Position numbers and translations under genes: made by a program. From Saccharina japonica (Eukaryota; Sar; Phaeophyceae; Laminariales; Laminariaceae): a DNA stretch of 64,000 nt. The notes under the pieces were generated by a model. That model was given only the letters and a program-made list of their open reading frames with translations. It was not told where the DNA came from and searched no databases. Positions 47,948 through 58,785 of the stretch are shown in pieces (position 1 is the stretch's first letter; the number at the start of each line of letters is the position of its first letter). The stretch lies in the NCBI GenBank assembly GCA_008828725.1, contig MEHQ01000427.1, forward strand, positions 131,369-195,368, given 5' to 3'.

Positions 47948-50900
47948 ACTCTAACATGTGTTGAGGAAGGTCTTTTTTACTTCATAGGCACCTCGATGTA
48001 CGTGTTGGGCTTGTCATGTGTGGCACACGACAGTGGGTCAAGCAATCACGGTTGAGATACCTGTTTTATGTCGCGTAATCGGGCTGTAGCAGCTTCAGCG
48101 CACTTGGGCAAGCTCACGGTAGGGATACACCGGGTTGTGGCGTGGGCGACACACTCCGAACATATTGCGTGTGGAATAGTCCGAAGGAGAAGCAGGCTTA
48201 CCGTACGCCTCGCGTGTATAAGCGAAACCCGTGCAGACGCAATGGTTTGGCGTGCTTAGTAATATTTCTTGATTTGCATTGTCAGCCCGGATAGGTACCG
48301 GCTTCGACCGAAGGAAGTATTTCCTCAGACCTCTACCGGGACCACCGTGTATATACTCCTCGCCAGGAGGTACTATAGCTTCAAAGAAGATTGCTTACAT
48401 GGCAATGACGGTGCGTTACGACCTCAGCAAATATTGGTTCTGGTACATTCGCGAGCTGCCACTGCAGGTGGTTCGTGCGGGCATACCGTGTATTCAAAGT
48501 GTTCCATTTGTTGAAAATATCGGCAAGGTTACGCGTAAGTATGAACATATTTGTTGTTCCAACACCGCACTTGTACGTAGTGTCCGGATACGGTGGGGGC
48601 GCGTGTCACGATAGGCGTGGCAGTATCAAGAGCCATAGAACATCCTTGGAAACCCGTTATACCATCGTACGATTGGTTCTATTGTGTACCTTGGCCGTTG
48701 GATTTTTCGTCACGGGCTAAGCGTGCATTTCTCATCAAATTCCTGTTTTGGTACCGGTAGTGAAGGGGCTCGGGACGTTTATATGGAACCCTTACCATGT
48801 AGCATGCGTGTGGGTGCAGGGAGTGTCATAGGCCGGTTGTGAAAGCTGCAAAACATGATCAATACTTCACATGTAGAAAACGCTACGAATTCGAAGGTGC
48901 CCTACCCTTAACGTAGCCGTGTTAGGTACCGTCATATTGTATTGGGCAACCGCTGAAAATACCGGTGTGCCTTCTTGGAGGGCGAAAGTTCGGAAACATT
49001 TATATGTTCCTGGATATATCGAAACGCTATTTTTCGCCCACATTTAGTTTGGGGTTTTATCGGTTCCCCCACACCAACGAACCCAAACATTGTGATTAGT
49101 TTGCATTCGTGACGTAAGCGGCAGAAGACGTCGTTATTTCTAGGCATTGTTTTATTTACTGTAGTACAAGTTCATAGTAGCCCCACCGCCAGCGTCGATC
49201 GCGGCAAAGGTGCACTGCCACGTGCAGTTTCTTCTTTAGTGTGGCGGTATATTGTGAACAACAGGTTTCAGTATGGTTTGTGGACGTCGATAGTTTCGTA
49301 TAGTAGTGCCGCCGCGACGTGCGTCATTTCGTGTCGGAATATATTAAATTGGTCTTATGTCACAGACTTAGCTGGTGTCGATGTCATTACGGGTCCGTGC
49401 TACGGTTTAAGAGTGAGTTTACACGTTTGAGCCCAAATTTTGTCACGCATTAAGTTCATACCTGTCAAACTACAAGGTACCTAATAGGGTGGGATCCAGT
49501 GCTTATTTTACAATGTAGTTTGGCGAGATACGTACGTAGCCTGCGGTATTATATATATAGGGTTCAGCAGTTTATTATTTTCCAAAGTTGGGATGATTGG
49601 GTAAGGTACACATATAGCGTCGCGAAACGTTGGCGCTACTTCTGTCGTAGCTCGCGTCTTCGTGCAAGGCAGATCGGACCAGTCCAGGGGCAAACAGGTG
49701 TCTGCACCGGCATTGGATTCACGGTCACGGACGGGTTCAAGCATCAAAGTAATCCGATATATTGGTAACGCTCACCCTGACGTGGAACATGTCAGTCGAA
49801 GGTGGGTTTTGACCCACCATGAGGGGTATTTGTTTGTAGAATCCGATTCGTTTTCTTCGAAGCGTTGGTGTGCACAGGGAAGCATGATTTTGTAGCTTAG
49901 GCTTTTTGGCACTGGAAAAACGGCATGGAAATTCGGCGGTCGGTTTTCAGGTCCCTGAAGAGAAGGGAAAACGATGAATACGCCTTCTGTCACGTCGTGG
50001 AAGACTCTGTATATATCACGGCAAGATCGATATCCGTCTATTTCCACATCCTCCTTTGCAACATTGTTCGACGATTGATACGACGAGTGCGATTTCCCAG
50101 CCCCACTCCCAACTACGGAATAACAGCAACGTGCTACACCTCGATCGAGGAAGATGGACGCAGCGTTGTGTGGCGTCGCCATGAGCGCTTGGCTCCCACG
50201 TATACCACGGGGCGCTTTGGACCTTCTACACGAAGAATCAATGGCTCCCGATGACGTGACGCGAGTATGATTCGCGCTCATTTGTTGCAAACCGTTCGAC
50301 CTAGACAACGTACACAACTGCACCACAAAACACTACTGTACACCTTGTGTACTCCCCAAAGACACGAAGCTCGCTGGCTTGTCATGTTACGTCGTTGCCT
50401 CTTTCCCTACAGGTTTTGCACTTCGACGATCAACGGTCCGGCTTTGCCCCATCGTATCGGCGAGAGCCCGCTTGTCAAATGGTGTTTGTTCTGTCCCGAC
50501 AAACATTTTTTGTTCTTTTTCGGTGTTGACGTTCATTCGACAGATCTTCTACGAGGCCTAAACCTCTTGGGACTTTATTGAGGCCGTGCCACACTGAATG
50601 CATATTGGACACTCATTGTTACTGTTTGCATGTTGCACCTCGAAAACATATTGCTGATTGACTTGATGAACGAGATGCAGGGACCCTCATACGCACGATA
50701 GCAGGATCGCACACTGGCGCCGAAAAACAACCTTTTCATTTGTTTGCACAGTAGCTGAAACAATACAACGTTTCCATGAGGTATGAGCGCCCCCGGTAGT
50801 TCTAGTAACCTCGTACCAGAATCTAATAAAAAGAAGGCCGATTTCGCTAGTTCGCGACCTACCGAGTGGATCCTTTCTCTTATGCAAACGTTAGCCTGCC

Positions 50901-52147
50901 GAACTAAAGTGTTTATATAGCGTGCACACACACACAAGTCGACGCGAACCGACGAGGCAAAGAGTGTATTGAACTATTCTCGCCATATAATGGAATCTCG
51001 AGCCGTAGTGGCGAAGGGGTTATATATAGGTGCACGCTATGTGACCCTGGGTTGAAGTCCCGCAAGGCAGGGAGCTGGAGAGCTATACCGATATATGATA
51101 GATGCATGATTGAATGTGAATGCACATATCCCAGGATCAGACATACACACGTTTTGATCAGATACGGGCCTGTCAGGATCTACATACGACACGACAGGGT
51201 CCGCATGCGCACACATTACACATATGAGTATAAGAGGGTAGTATCACTCACTGGTCCTGGAACAATTTTCCCATTGGGCTTGATTTGGCCAGCAAACAAT
51301 TGACCCCATAGTGTACAGTACTACACAGCAGATACATAACACGGGCATTGTCCTGCAGTAGGGTCTCCGCACGCCCAATACATGCTCGATTTACACCTCG
51401 AGCAGTATACATATTCGGGCTACATATATTTGGCACATTATGTAGCCCTGAGGGTGGTACGGCTACACTCTGATACCAGATCTCTGCTCTCAGCCACCCA
51501 GCTTCGGCTTGGCAACCCTGATCGCACGCCTAGCTGATGCCACAAGCGCCCTACGGACCCTGTGAGTGGAGGTTTCACACGCAGGGATGAGACTAAAGCT
51601 ATTTGTCGACTGCATTCAGCCATCATAACCAATAAATGACAGTCCAACGTACTGGTCCTCCATGAAGCGTACGTAGCGAAATGTAGATTTTCTACCTGGT
51701 TTTCTCAAAGCATGGTTCTGAAGCGAGCTTCCCTCGATTTCGGTAGCTTTGTCTACGGCTGTGCGATGTGCACCCCAACATTCGCGTCTCAAAACGTGTT
51801 GATATCCAAGCATGTACTACATACAGCAGTAGGGTTGTTGGGCTCGCATGCTCAGACTAACGCAAGGCAAGTGGACTACTGTCTTGGTTGTCACCGTGTA
51901 TGAGTGAGTGTATAGCAGCAGTAAGAACGTTATCTTGGTAGGGAACTATTCGGCCATATTACGCAGGTAAGGCAAAACTACAGTAACTACAGAGCTCGTT
52001 TTTACTCACCATCAATATTTTACACAAACAGTTGAGATATGTATTGATCAAGGTTTACCCCACACAAAAAGCAGCATCGCTACGTAGTTCCAGCACATGC
52101 CGGCCAGATCGATATATCCCTAGCAATCGTAGGGCCGTGCGGCGGTT

Positions 52148-52684
52148 ATGACTACCTTCGGGGTGGGTTGCGTACTTGTCGCTGCACGGGCCGTGCGCGA
52201 ACTTGTGTCGTGCGGAAGAAACACAAACACCATTCACACGCGTTTTCGATCATGCCTCCCAAACACAATTATCAAGGGACGCGTCACAAGACACACCTCT
52301 CCCGACCATCCGAGTGGAGGTCCTCTGGATTGCTGGCGATGTGGTGATCCGTTACCGCCGCGGCTGCCTTCGATCCTTCTCAAGCCAGACCCGCCGCTCT
52401 GTCTTCAACCTCCCTGGTGCCCCTGGTCTCTATGGGTTTCCGATGCCTGCCCTGGGCGCGGCTCCTCCGATAATCTGGTATCTAGGGATGTTTCCGTGCT
52501 CTTGGCAATCCCCCCGTGCTTGGCCCCAAAACACCTTTTCAGGAGTGGAGGCCGCGAAAGCAGGCCTTGCGTCAATGACGGGTCTCAATTGCCTCCGAAG
52601 ATGCTCCGACATCTGCCGAGATTAACATCGCCCTTCTCGATATCGTCCATATCTGTCGGTCATTTAGGAACTTGGCAGGCATGA
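52148..52684 (+). CDS. Unrecognised 178-codon ORF in a GC-rich patch
   Basis: The longest ATG-started + strand frame in the window, ending TGA. The predicted product is Pro/Cys/Leu-rich (for example PLDCWRCGDPLPPRLPSILL) with no known domain; the CWRCG is not a retroviral-type zinc knuckle. A second frame in the same patch is open for 149 codons, which suggests GC-driven stop avoidance rather than coding. It could instead be part of a decayed mobile element. Confidence 0.2.
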   Translation: MTTFGVGCVLVAARAVRELVSCGRNTNTIHTRFRSCLPNTIIKGRVTRHTSPDHPSGGPLDCWRCGDPLPPRLPSILLKPDPPLCLQPPWCPWSLWVSDACPGRGSSDNLVSRDVSVLLAIPPCLAPKHLFRSGGRESRPCVNDGSQLPPKMLRHLPRLTSPFSISSISVGHLGTWQA

Positions 52685-53289
52685 GTGAGTGACCCTGAGT
52701 GACCCCACCCTTACAGCGTTTGTCCTCCAAACGATAGAATGAAACTACGGGATAACAGTTGGAACCAATTCAACTGTGTATTCGCGCTTGGTTCCATGGG
52801 TTGGAAATCGAGATTCCGCCACGGGTGATTAACAATTGCCACGGGTGTTTATGCATCTCCCACTCACAGTATAATTCAATATGCAACAACAGTAGAGGTA
52901 CGGCAACGACTCCGCCAGTGGCGCTAGCCCTGCATTATTGCCAGCATATAGTGCGGCGACGGCTCCGTACGTGCGTACACACCATCTCACCTGATGCTGG
53001 TATGCGTTCGTACCTTCCGCATCTCCTAATGCGCTTACTGCTGAACGCACGCCCCTACTGCACCTACTGACTCGGCATCAACTTATATCAAGTACAGACC
53101 TACGGCACCTACTGTTGCACCTGATACACATTAGTTTTGAGGCTGTGCCAAGCAAACGTCGTAGATGGTGATCCGTGTCGATTATACAACTACTCAACCG
53201 ACTCTACTGCACAATTACATCAATGGGCCTATTTGACCATGGGTTGAAAAGCTGAATATTGTTGCCCCCGTTAGGTGGGAGCCGTCAGC

Positions 53290-54785
53290 TTCACGGCCAC
53301 GAGCCCCAGCCCACCATGGTGCACCCGTAGTTGGCATATCTACACCGTATGGGCCGTATTGTCTCCTCGGATTGTTGTTTAATTTCTCTGTTTGTTGGAG
53401 TTGTACATGTATGAATGCATTTTTGTTCGCCAATGGCGGGGCTCCATGTTGCCCGGGCTTCGCTCGCTCTACGAGCCCCAGCCAATCAGATATCATCCAG
53501 TGGGGTTCGGGTCTCCGCACCGTGCCGAGGGGTATCGAACGGAGGGACCGCCGCTTGGCCTCAATTTGTTACCAATTGTGGATATCGGTCACTATGTGTG
53601 GACCGGGGATGGATCCAATGTTTCCGCGGTTGGCGCTGGCTCGACGGACTCCAGTTGATCAACAATTAACCATAGTGACGTTGGGATTTCCACACCGTGC
53701 GGAGCGGTACCGACGCGGGGAGACTTTGTTTTCTTCTCCCTTGTGTGTGGGAGTTGTAGGTGCAGGGAAGAGCTCCGGGTCCGGGAATGAGACGTTCTAC
53801 TCCCCGGGTGGCGCTGGGTCCATGAATCCACCGGGAGTTATAGCTCCAGCCAATCCTCAATCAGCCAGTGGGTTTAGGGGTTGCACACTGCGTGGGGACA
53901 CGGGCTACGGACGTTAGTGATGTACGTACCGTTGTTCTGTGAGGGTGGCCATATGACTATAGTATACGTCTTAAAGCTTTACACCTCACTGATTTTGATA
54001 AATACTGAAGTGCAACCCGATGAGTAATCCGATGGCCTACAGTAGAACCCACAACAATGATATTTCAGAACAAGAATGACATTGCGACGAGTTTGGGATA
54101 AGAAGCCCTGCCATCTAGAACACGATTTAGCAAACACGTGCTACTCCTATCGTAGTGCGCGTCCGGGACGGTATCGATCCGGGGGATCACCTTTTTTGTT
54201 CACGGTGGGTTGGAGTCATATATATATATATATGTGGAATCTTATATTGTCTGAGGATGGAACCCTATCTTCCCCGGGTGGCGCTGGCTTCACAAACCCT
54301 AGCCAATCATATTTTTGTGAGATGTTCCCACACCGGGCGGGGCGCCAATTCGGTGGACTGCCATTGACGTTCGCGGTGTGTTGTACTTGCAGATACATGG
54401 AAGAGCTCCTGATCACGGGTCGGGACCTTGTCCCCACCGGGCGCTGCTAGCTCCACGAATCCCAGCCATTCAGCAACGAGTTAGTGGATTTTCGGCTTCC
54501 ACGCAGAGGGCGGTTTGGACCCGGGAAACCACTGTTGTCGTCCCTTATGGATATAGTTTGTGATCCGCGGATGCGACCTTATTCTCCCCGGTGGCGCTGG
54601 CTCCACGAAACCAAGCCAATCGTCAACTGGGTCAGTGAATTTGGGGTTTTCTAACCGAGCGAGGCGAGATCAACCCGGGGGGCGCCGTTTTCGCCCCCGG
54701 TTTGTTGAAGTTGTAGATGTATTAAAGGACTTCAAATCCGGGGATGGGAGCCTATCCTCTTCGGGCTGCGCTGGCGCATGGCGGT
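53290..54785. repeat. Degenerate tandem array, about seven 150-180-bp units, broken by a MITE
   Basis: Unit junctions read roughly GGCGCTGGCTCCACGAATCC then CAGCCAATC. They occur near 53297, 53470, 53633, 53811, 54282, 54442 and 54592, with a last partial end near 54768. Other shared blocks are CCACACCGTGCGGAGCGGTA, GGAGTTGTAGATGTA and GGAAGAGCTCC..GGGGATG. Units differ from each other by tens of percent, so the array is old. The fourth unit is split by the MITE at 53915-54170, which explains the one long spacing (about 470 bp). Confidence 0.75.
53915..54170. mobile_element. CTCTATCGTAGCACG-TIR MITE inserted in the tandem array
   Basis: Left end GGGCTACGGACGTTAGTGAT, then CTGTGAGGGTGGCC. Right end GCTACTCCTATCGTAGTGCG then CGTC. 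The interior has AACCCGATGAGTAATCC, ATGGCCTA and ACAAGAATGACATTGCGACG. The flanks are the two halves of one tandem-array unit, so insertion came after the array formed. Confidence 0.7.
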
Positions 54786-55483
54786 TCTTTGGCTTCGAGA
54801 AATATCTGTAGTAGCTTCTGGCATATATTTCGTCAATGGGTAGCACGGGAATCGGCCAGAGGGATACCGATTTTAAGTTTGAAATGTAAAGCCAGCAGGA
54901 ATGAAGGTACTTGTATGGTTCGGCCACCGCCTCGGGATGCTCAGCAATGCTCACCAACTGCTCAAACTCTACTCTGCTACTGTACCTGTTATATGTTTCG
55001 GCTTCTCTGCTGCCGCTGTGCTGCGTGACTGTGTAATGCCACCGCATTGGCATTCACGGTAACCCTCGGGAGTTGTGGCAATGGCCAGCACAGGACGGCC
55101 AGGACTCGGCGGCGTATGAGACCCGGTCGATGTCCCACTGGTTGTGGCACCCAGCCTATCTGCCCATGGGGCAAGGTGGGGCTAAAAATCTTTGGGTCGC
55201 AAGACGATGATAATTCCGCACAGTCAGACCAACAATTGAATAATGAGGATAGCAGAAGTACACTGTAAATACATATATTGTTGTCGACCAATGTTCCTAT
55301 TCACACTCTGGACCCGCACACTGGGACCGCACGCTCGAGCACGTGTTGGGTATTGTCTGCTGTGTGCGTTCTGATTGTGTTTGCTCTACTCTGTACTGTG
55401 CTGTTCTGAACTACTCTACTGCACTGCACGGTACACCTGGTACCAGGTAGGTGCTGTGCCGTATTGTATGTTTTGGGTGATGG

Positions 55484-55675
55484 ATGGTAGCAACTGCGAC
55501 ATCCAACGCGGTGATCCTACATTGCGGTACACCTTTATTCGTCGTTGAAGGCGAAAATTCATATCCACCAATGCGCAAATCTATCGCGGAAGGGTATCAG
55601 CAGTTACTACATGATGTATCAGAGTTGGTACATGCCCCTTTTGAGTATACGTACGTAGTCGCTCGTGGTAAATAG
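55484..55675 (+). CDS. Unrecognised 63-codon ORF
   Basis: A short ATG-started frame with balanced composition (NAVILHCGTPLFVVEGENSY, then a helical stretch SIAEGYQQLLHDVSELV). It ends in TAG after VVARGK. No family recognised. It may be a small protein, an isolated exon or chance. Confidence 0.2.
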   Translation: MVATATSNAVILHCGTPLFVVEGENSYPPMRKSIAEGYQQLLHDVSELVHAPFEYTYVVARGK

Positions 55676-56127
55676 TGCGCAGAAATGTGAGGTTGTATAT
55701 ATATGTTCAGCTTGCCTCTATCGCCGTTGGTTCGTGCAAAAGGGTCCACTTACTACTGTGTGCTATGTGTAGAGTTGTTTAGAATTGAGCGTTTGTTCTA
55801 CTATTGTTATTATTCCATTTCATTTGCCATGTGACAAATCATGCGCAGCGCTTGTTTCAATCACACCATCCACACATATAACGGAAACTACTGTAGAATA
55901 CAATGACTGCCGTGAAATCCGACGATTTGTACTAACCATTGTCAATCAGACCTGAACATTTGACATACATATATATATATATTTGTATGGCGTTTAGCAT
56001 CGCGAACGTACACCCTTACATGTATATTTCGACATTTTACTTGGTAGGGTCATATTAAAACACGCACGAATCATTTTCATGCTCAAACATAAGGAAATAC
56101 CTTAACAGGCACACACTAGTTGTTCGT

Positions 56128-56348
56128 CTACACTTGGTATTGATAGGTTGTACTGGCCATTTTGAAAGCAATGCACTTCACGGGTAAGTATTTAGTACGA
56201 GCTGGTTCAAGTTGAACGACCCCGCTTTCGTCAGCCGCGAATGCCGCTTGTAATACCTGCTCGAATGTTACAAATCTGGTAGCATACCGACCGCCATTGA
56301 ACGGTGGAAGAGGATAACAATCCCAGGGTTTCAACAAGGTTTTCAACT
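56128..56348 (-). CDS. Possible terminal exon on the minus strand, unrecognised
   Basis: Read on the minus strand, a TCCTTAG acceptor-like site is followed by a frame of 72 codons with balanced amino-acid content (PPFNGGRYATRFVTFEQVLQ, later ARTKYLPVKCIAFKM) ending YQYQV and TAG. The frame has no ATG start, which favours an exon over a complete gene, if it codes at all. Confidence 0.18.
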
Positions 56349-56991
56349 AAGGACCTAGGGTGGGCACTAGCGGCGAAAATTTGTCCCGCGACCACGGGCC
56401 TTAAAAAAGGCCAGAAACAGCCAGCGTTTCTGTAGGGAAATTTTGTTTGCTTTACATATATTTCTGAACGAGCCGGTTCTAGGTACTTCCAAGGCATGCT
56501 TGTAAAACACTTCGCGCAAATATTTGAAGATTCGACTGCGTAGGGCCAATATCAAGTAATATCTAAAGCCCAAAGCTGACCCTGCTGAAACCAAAAGTAG
56601 TTTCCGGGCAAGTGCGAAAACACGCCTGTTTTTTGCACAAAAGTCCGAATGTTCACACCGTTTTTTAAGATAGGTCCTGCATTTTTGCACACGCCGTACT
56701 GTTCGAGTTCCTTCCGAGGCCTTAACGAACGTATTTGTTTTGCTTTTGTCTGGAAAATGGGGTTGAGCAAGCCCCAAAAATCTAAATACAGAAACAACAA
56801 CAAGTATCTGACGATAAAAAACATAAAAAAAAACACATTGTCAGGTAACTGATCGGCATGATGAGCTCATAGATCATGCGTGCAAACATTCAGGACTTAT
56901 CTCTCAAAAATGGAGTGAACTTCCGACTCTGACTATATATGGGCGATTCACCTTGAACCAGCTTGCAATACGTACAAGTTTCAGATTCCAT

Positions 56992-57195
56992 CTACTACGG
57001 AAGATCTTAGTAAATAGGACCACGTATTGTTATTACGGAGGACCATAGTAAATAGGACCAAATAGTTTTAGTAAAAATAGGTAAATATATAGGTTTTTGT
57101 GTGTACCATAGGTCCTATTTACTACATTAGCCCACCCCGTAAATAAACAGGTTTTTGGTTGTACCGTGGATCTTATTTACTATGGTCTCCCGTAA
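56992..57195. mobile_element. GGACCA-type MITE nested inside another copy of itself
   Basis: Outer left arm: TACTACGGAAGATCTTAGTA then AATAGGACCA (56992-57030). Inner left arm: TATTACGGAGGACCATAGTA then AATAGGACCA (from 57031). Inner right arm: ATAGGTCCTATTTACTAC to CACCCCGTAA (to 57142). Outer right arm: GTGGATCTTATTTACTATGG then TCTCCCGTAA (to 57195). The order outer-left, inner-left, inner-right, outer-right is what an insertion into a sibling element leaves. Confidence 0.75.
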
Positions 57196-58505
57196 CGCTA
57201 CATCTACTCACTACGGTATAATAATATGTGTTCCCGTTGCGCTTACAGGGGCGGGCCTACAGTAATAGCGCCTTCGTGCGATCTACGTACTGCCATCAAT
57301 ATTGTATTTGTTATGCTCGCCAATTCCAGGCGAAAACGGGTCGTAGGCGGTGTCAGAGAGCCCGGCGCGCCTTCGACGAAAGTCTACCGCATTCCATGGG
57401 ACGGAGTATCCCACTTGTTGGATACTGAAAAACGAGAGCACACCCAGCGTTTTTTTTGTTGGTGTTGTATAGCGTTGACGAAGAGACTACTATGCAATAC
57501 TACAGAGTGTCGTATCGTCTACTAAATAGGCCGCCGCATCCACGTCTATATGCCCGACAGGCAAGATCCTTCCTGCTTCATGATCGTATGTTTTGGACGA
57601 CCTTCTGCGTCGCTGCGCTCGTGCATCGTCTATGCCAGCTGGTCGCTTTGAGCAACTATACTAAACGTTTCTTCGTTCGTCCGTTGTTTTTGAAGGGGAA
57701 ATGTTTAAACATAAACTATCATTAATCGTATAGTCTACCTTGGTACCACGTACCAGTACAGTATACCATACGTATCTACGTAAACCTGGTGCGTTTGAAC
57801 TTCGCTTTCTGAGTTTCAGAACTTAAAGAGGTTCCGGATTTCGGGGAAGCATGTGCCACAATCATTTGAAGAGATCTCTCAGACAAAAGAAGAAGTAACA
57901 ACATCTATTATTTTCATCATCCTTAGAAATAAAACAACACCCTCGGCAGGTCCACGAAAAACAACTTCCCCGACAACCCACTACCCAATTGCGAGACTAA
58001 GGCATGGGGATATACTAAAACAAACCAAAATACAACGAATTGTGAAAAAAAAACAAAATCGTTTTTCGTAATTTCGTCCGTACATCCCAACGCACCGCTG
58101 GTCTGATTTGGATTTTAAAACTGGGAAGGGGTGTAATTCGTTGTCTGTTTTTATAGAGCGACCCTGGCCACATGTTGTAAGACTGGGTGAGACACAGAGT
58201 ATACGTTCCCTCCGAGACGTGAACGCCAGGGTTTTTTCCGGCTTCTTAGCTTAGCAACTTAGACGTGTGGGAGGGGTTTTGAGGAGCCGCATCTTGGACT
58301 CATGTTCTAATTCGGGGAACTGGGAGTTCCCCGTTTCCCCCATATATCTGCATATACGGTTCATCAGGGTGGGCGAGTGTAATAGTATGTGCTTGGAAGG
58401 CCGGTAATTACTTCATTAATATGTAATTGGTCCGTTTTCGTATATCTTGGGGTGGCATTCGTATTCGGGGTATTTTTTAGATCTGAGGGCCATACTTGAA
58501 GCCCA

Positions 58506-58530
58506 CCGAGCCAGATGTCATCTGGCTCGG
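58506..58530. repeat. Perfect 25-bp palindrome
   Basis: CCGAGCCAGATG, one T, CATCTGGCTCGG: 12-bp arms around a single base. A very stable hairpin if transcribed. A second small hairpin (GGGGAACTGGGAGTTCCCC) lies about 195 bp upstream in the same element. Confidence 0.95.
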
Positions 58531-58595
58531 GAATTAATAAAAGCTGATTCTCCTCTACGCTTGAGTCGACAGAAAGTGAGTAGCACCAAGGATGC

Positions 58596-58731
58596 TTATT
58601 ACGGAGGACCACCACCGTAAATAGGAGCATATATTGTTAGTAAAAATAGTAAAATATATTTATTATTATATTATATATAGGTTTTTGTGCGTACCGTAGG
58701 CCCTATTTACTATGGTCCTTGCCCGTAATAA
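58596..58731. mobile_element. GGACCA-type MITE, copy inside the 616-bp TIR element
   Basis: Left TTATTACGGAGGACCACC..GTAAATAGGAGCA; right GTAGGCCCTATTTACTATGG then TCCTTGCCCGTAATAA; centre TTAGTAAAAATAGTAAAATA. Same family as the copies at 2566-2696 and 56992-57195. Confidence 0.78.
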
Positions 58732-58785
58732 TAGACAAACCTGCAAGGGAATACTCTGTGTCTCACCCAGTCTTATATAACACGT

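Larger units (their letters stand above)
47396..53289. other. Intergenic region downstream of NOX-B, no gene recognised
   Basis: It holds a TIR-MITE (47710-47947), a possible decayed MITE end near 49632-49657 (CTACTTCTGTCGTAGCTCGC), scattered short palindromes and weak open frames. A segment at 48385-48469 (IAYMAMTVRYDLSKYWFW, bounded by CAAAG and GTGGTT) could be an isolated exon but matches nothing I know. The ORF at 52148-52684 is listed separately. Confidence 0.5.
54786..58169. other. Repeat- and ORF-dense intergenic stretch, no gene recognised
   Basis: Contains a palindromic ACCTGGTACCAGGTA near 55436, a repeat copy near 55810-55885 shared with 2900-2990 and 6565-6640, and the nested GGACCA elements at 56992-57195. 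Short ATG frames at 55484-55675, 57226-57525 and 57456-57725 resemble nothing known. The block 56350-56860 has long minus-strand frames in more than one register, again without recognised domains. Confidence 0.45.
58170..58785. mobile_element. 616-bp TIR element (GTAAGACTGGGTGAGACACAG ends) containing a GGACCA MITE
   Basis: The left end ACATGTTGTAAGACTGGGTG then AGACACAGAGTATA is matched in inverted orientation on the right by ATACTCTGTGTCTCACCCAG then TCTTATATAACACGT. More than 30 bp of near-perfect inverted repeat. No transposase frame lies between, so it is non-autonomous. It holds a perfect palindrome at 58506-58530 and the GGACCA copy at 58596-58731 just inside its right end. Confidence 0.8.

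Noticed and set aside
54216-54450. Cys-rich ORFs in the 53.3-54.8 kb array
   Set aside because: Frames are not conserved between array units, which argues against coding.
56367-56777. 136-codon minus-strand ORF
   Set aside because: It lacks an ATG, overlaps other long minus-strand frames in different registers and resembles no family I know.
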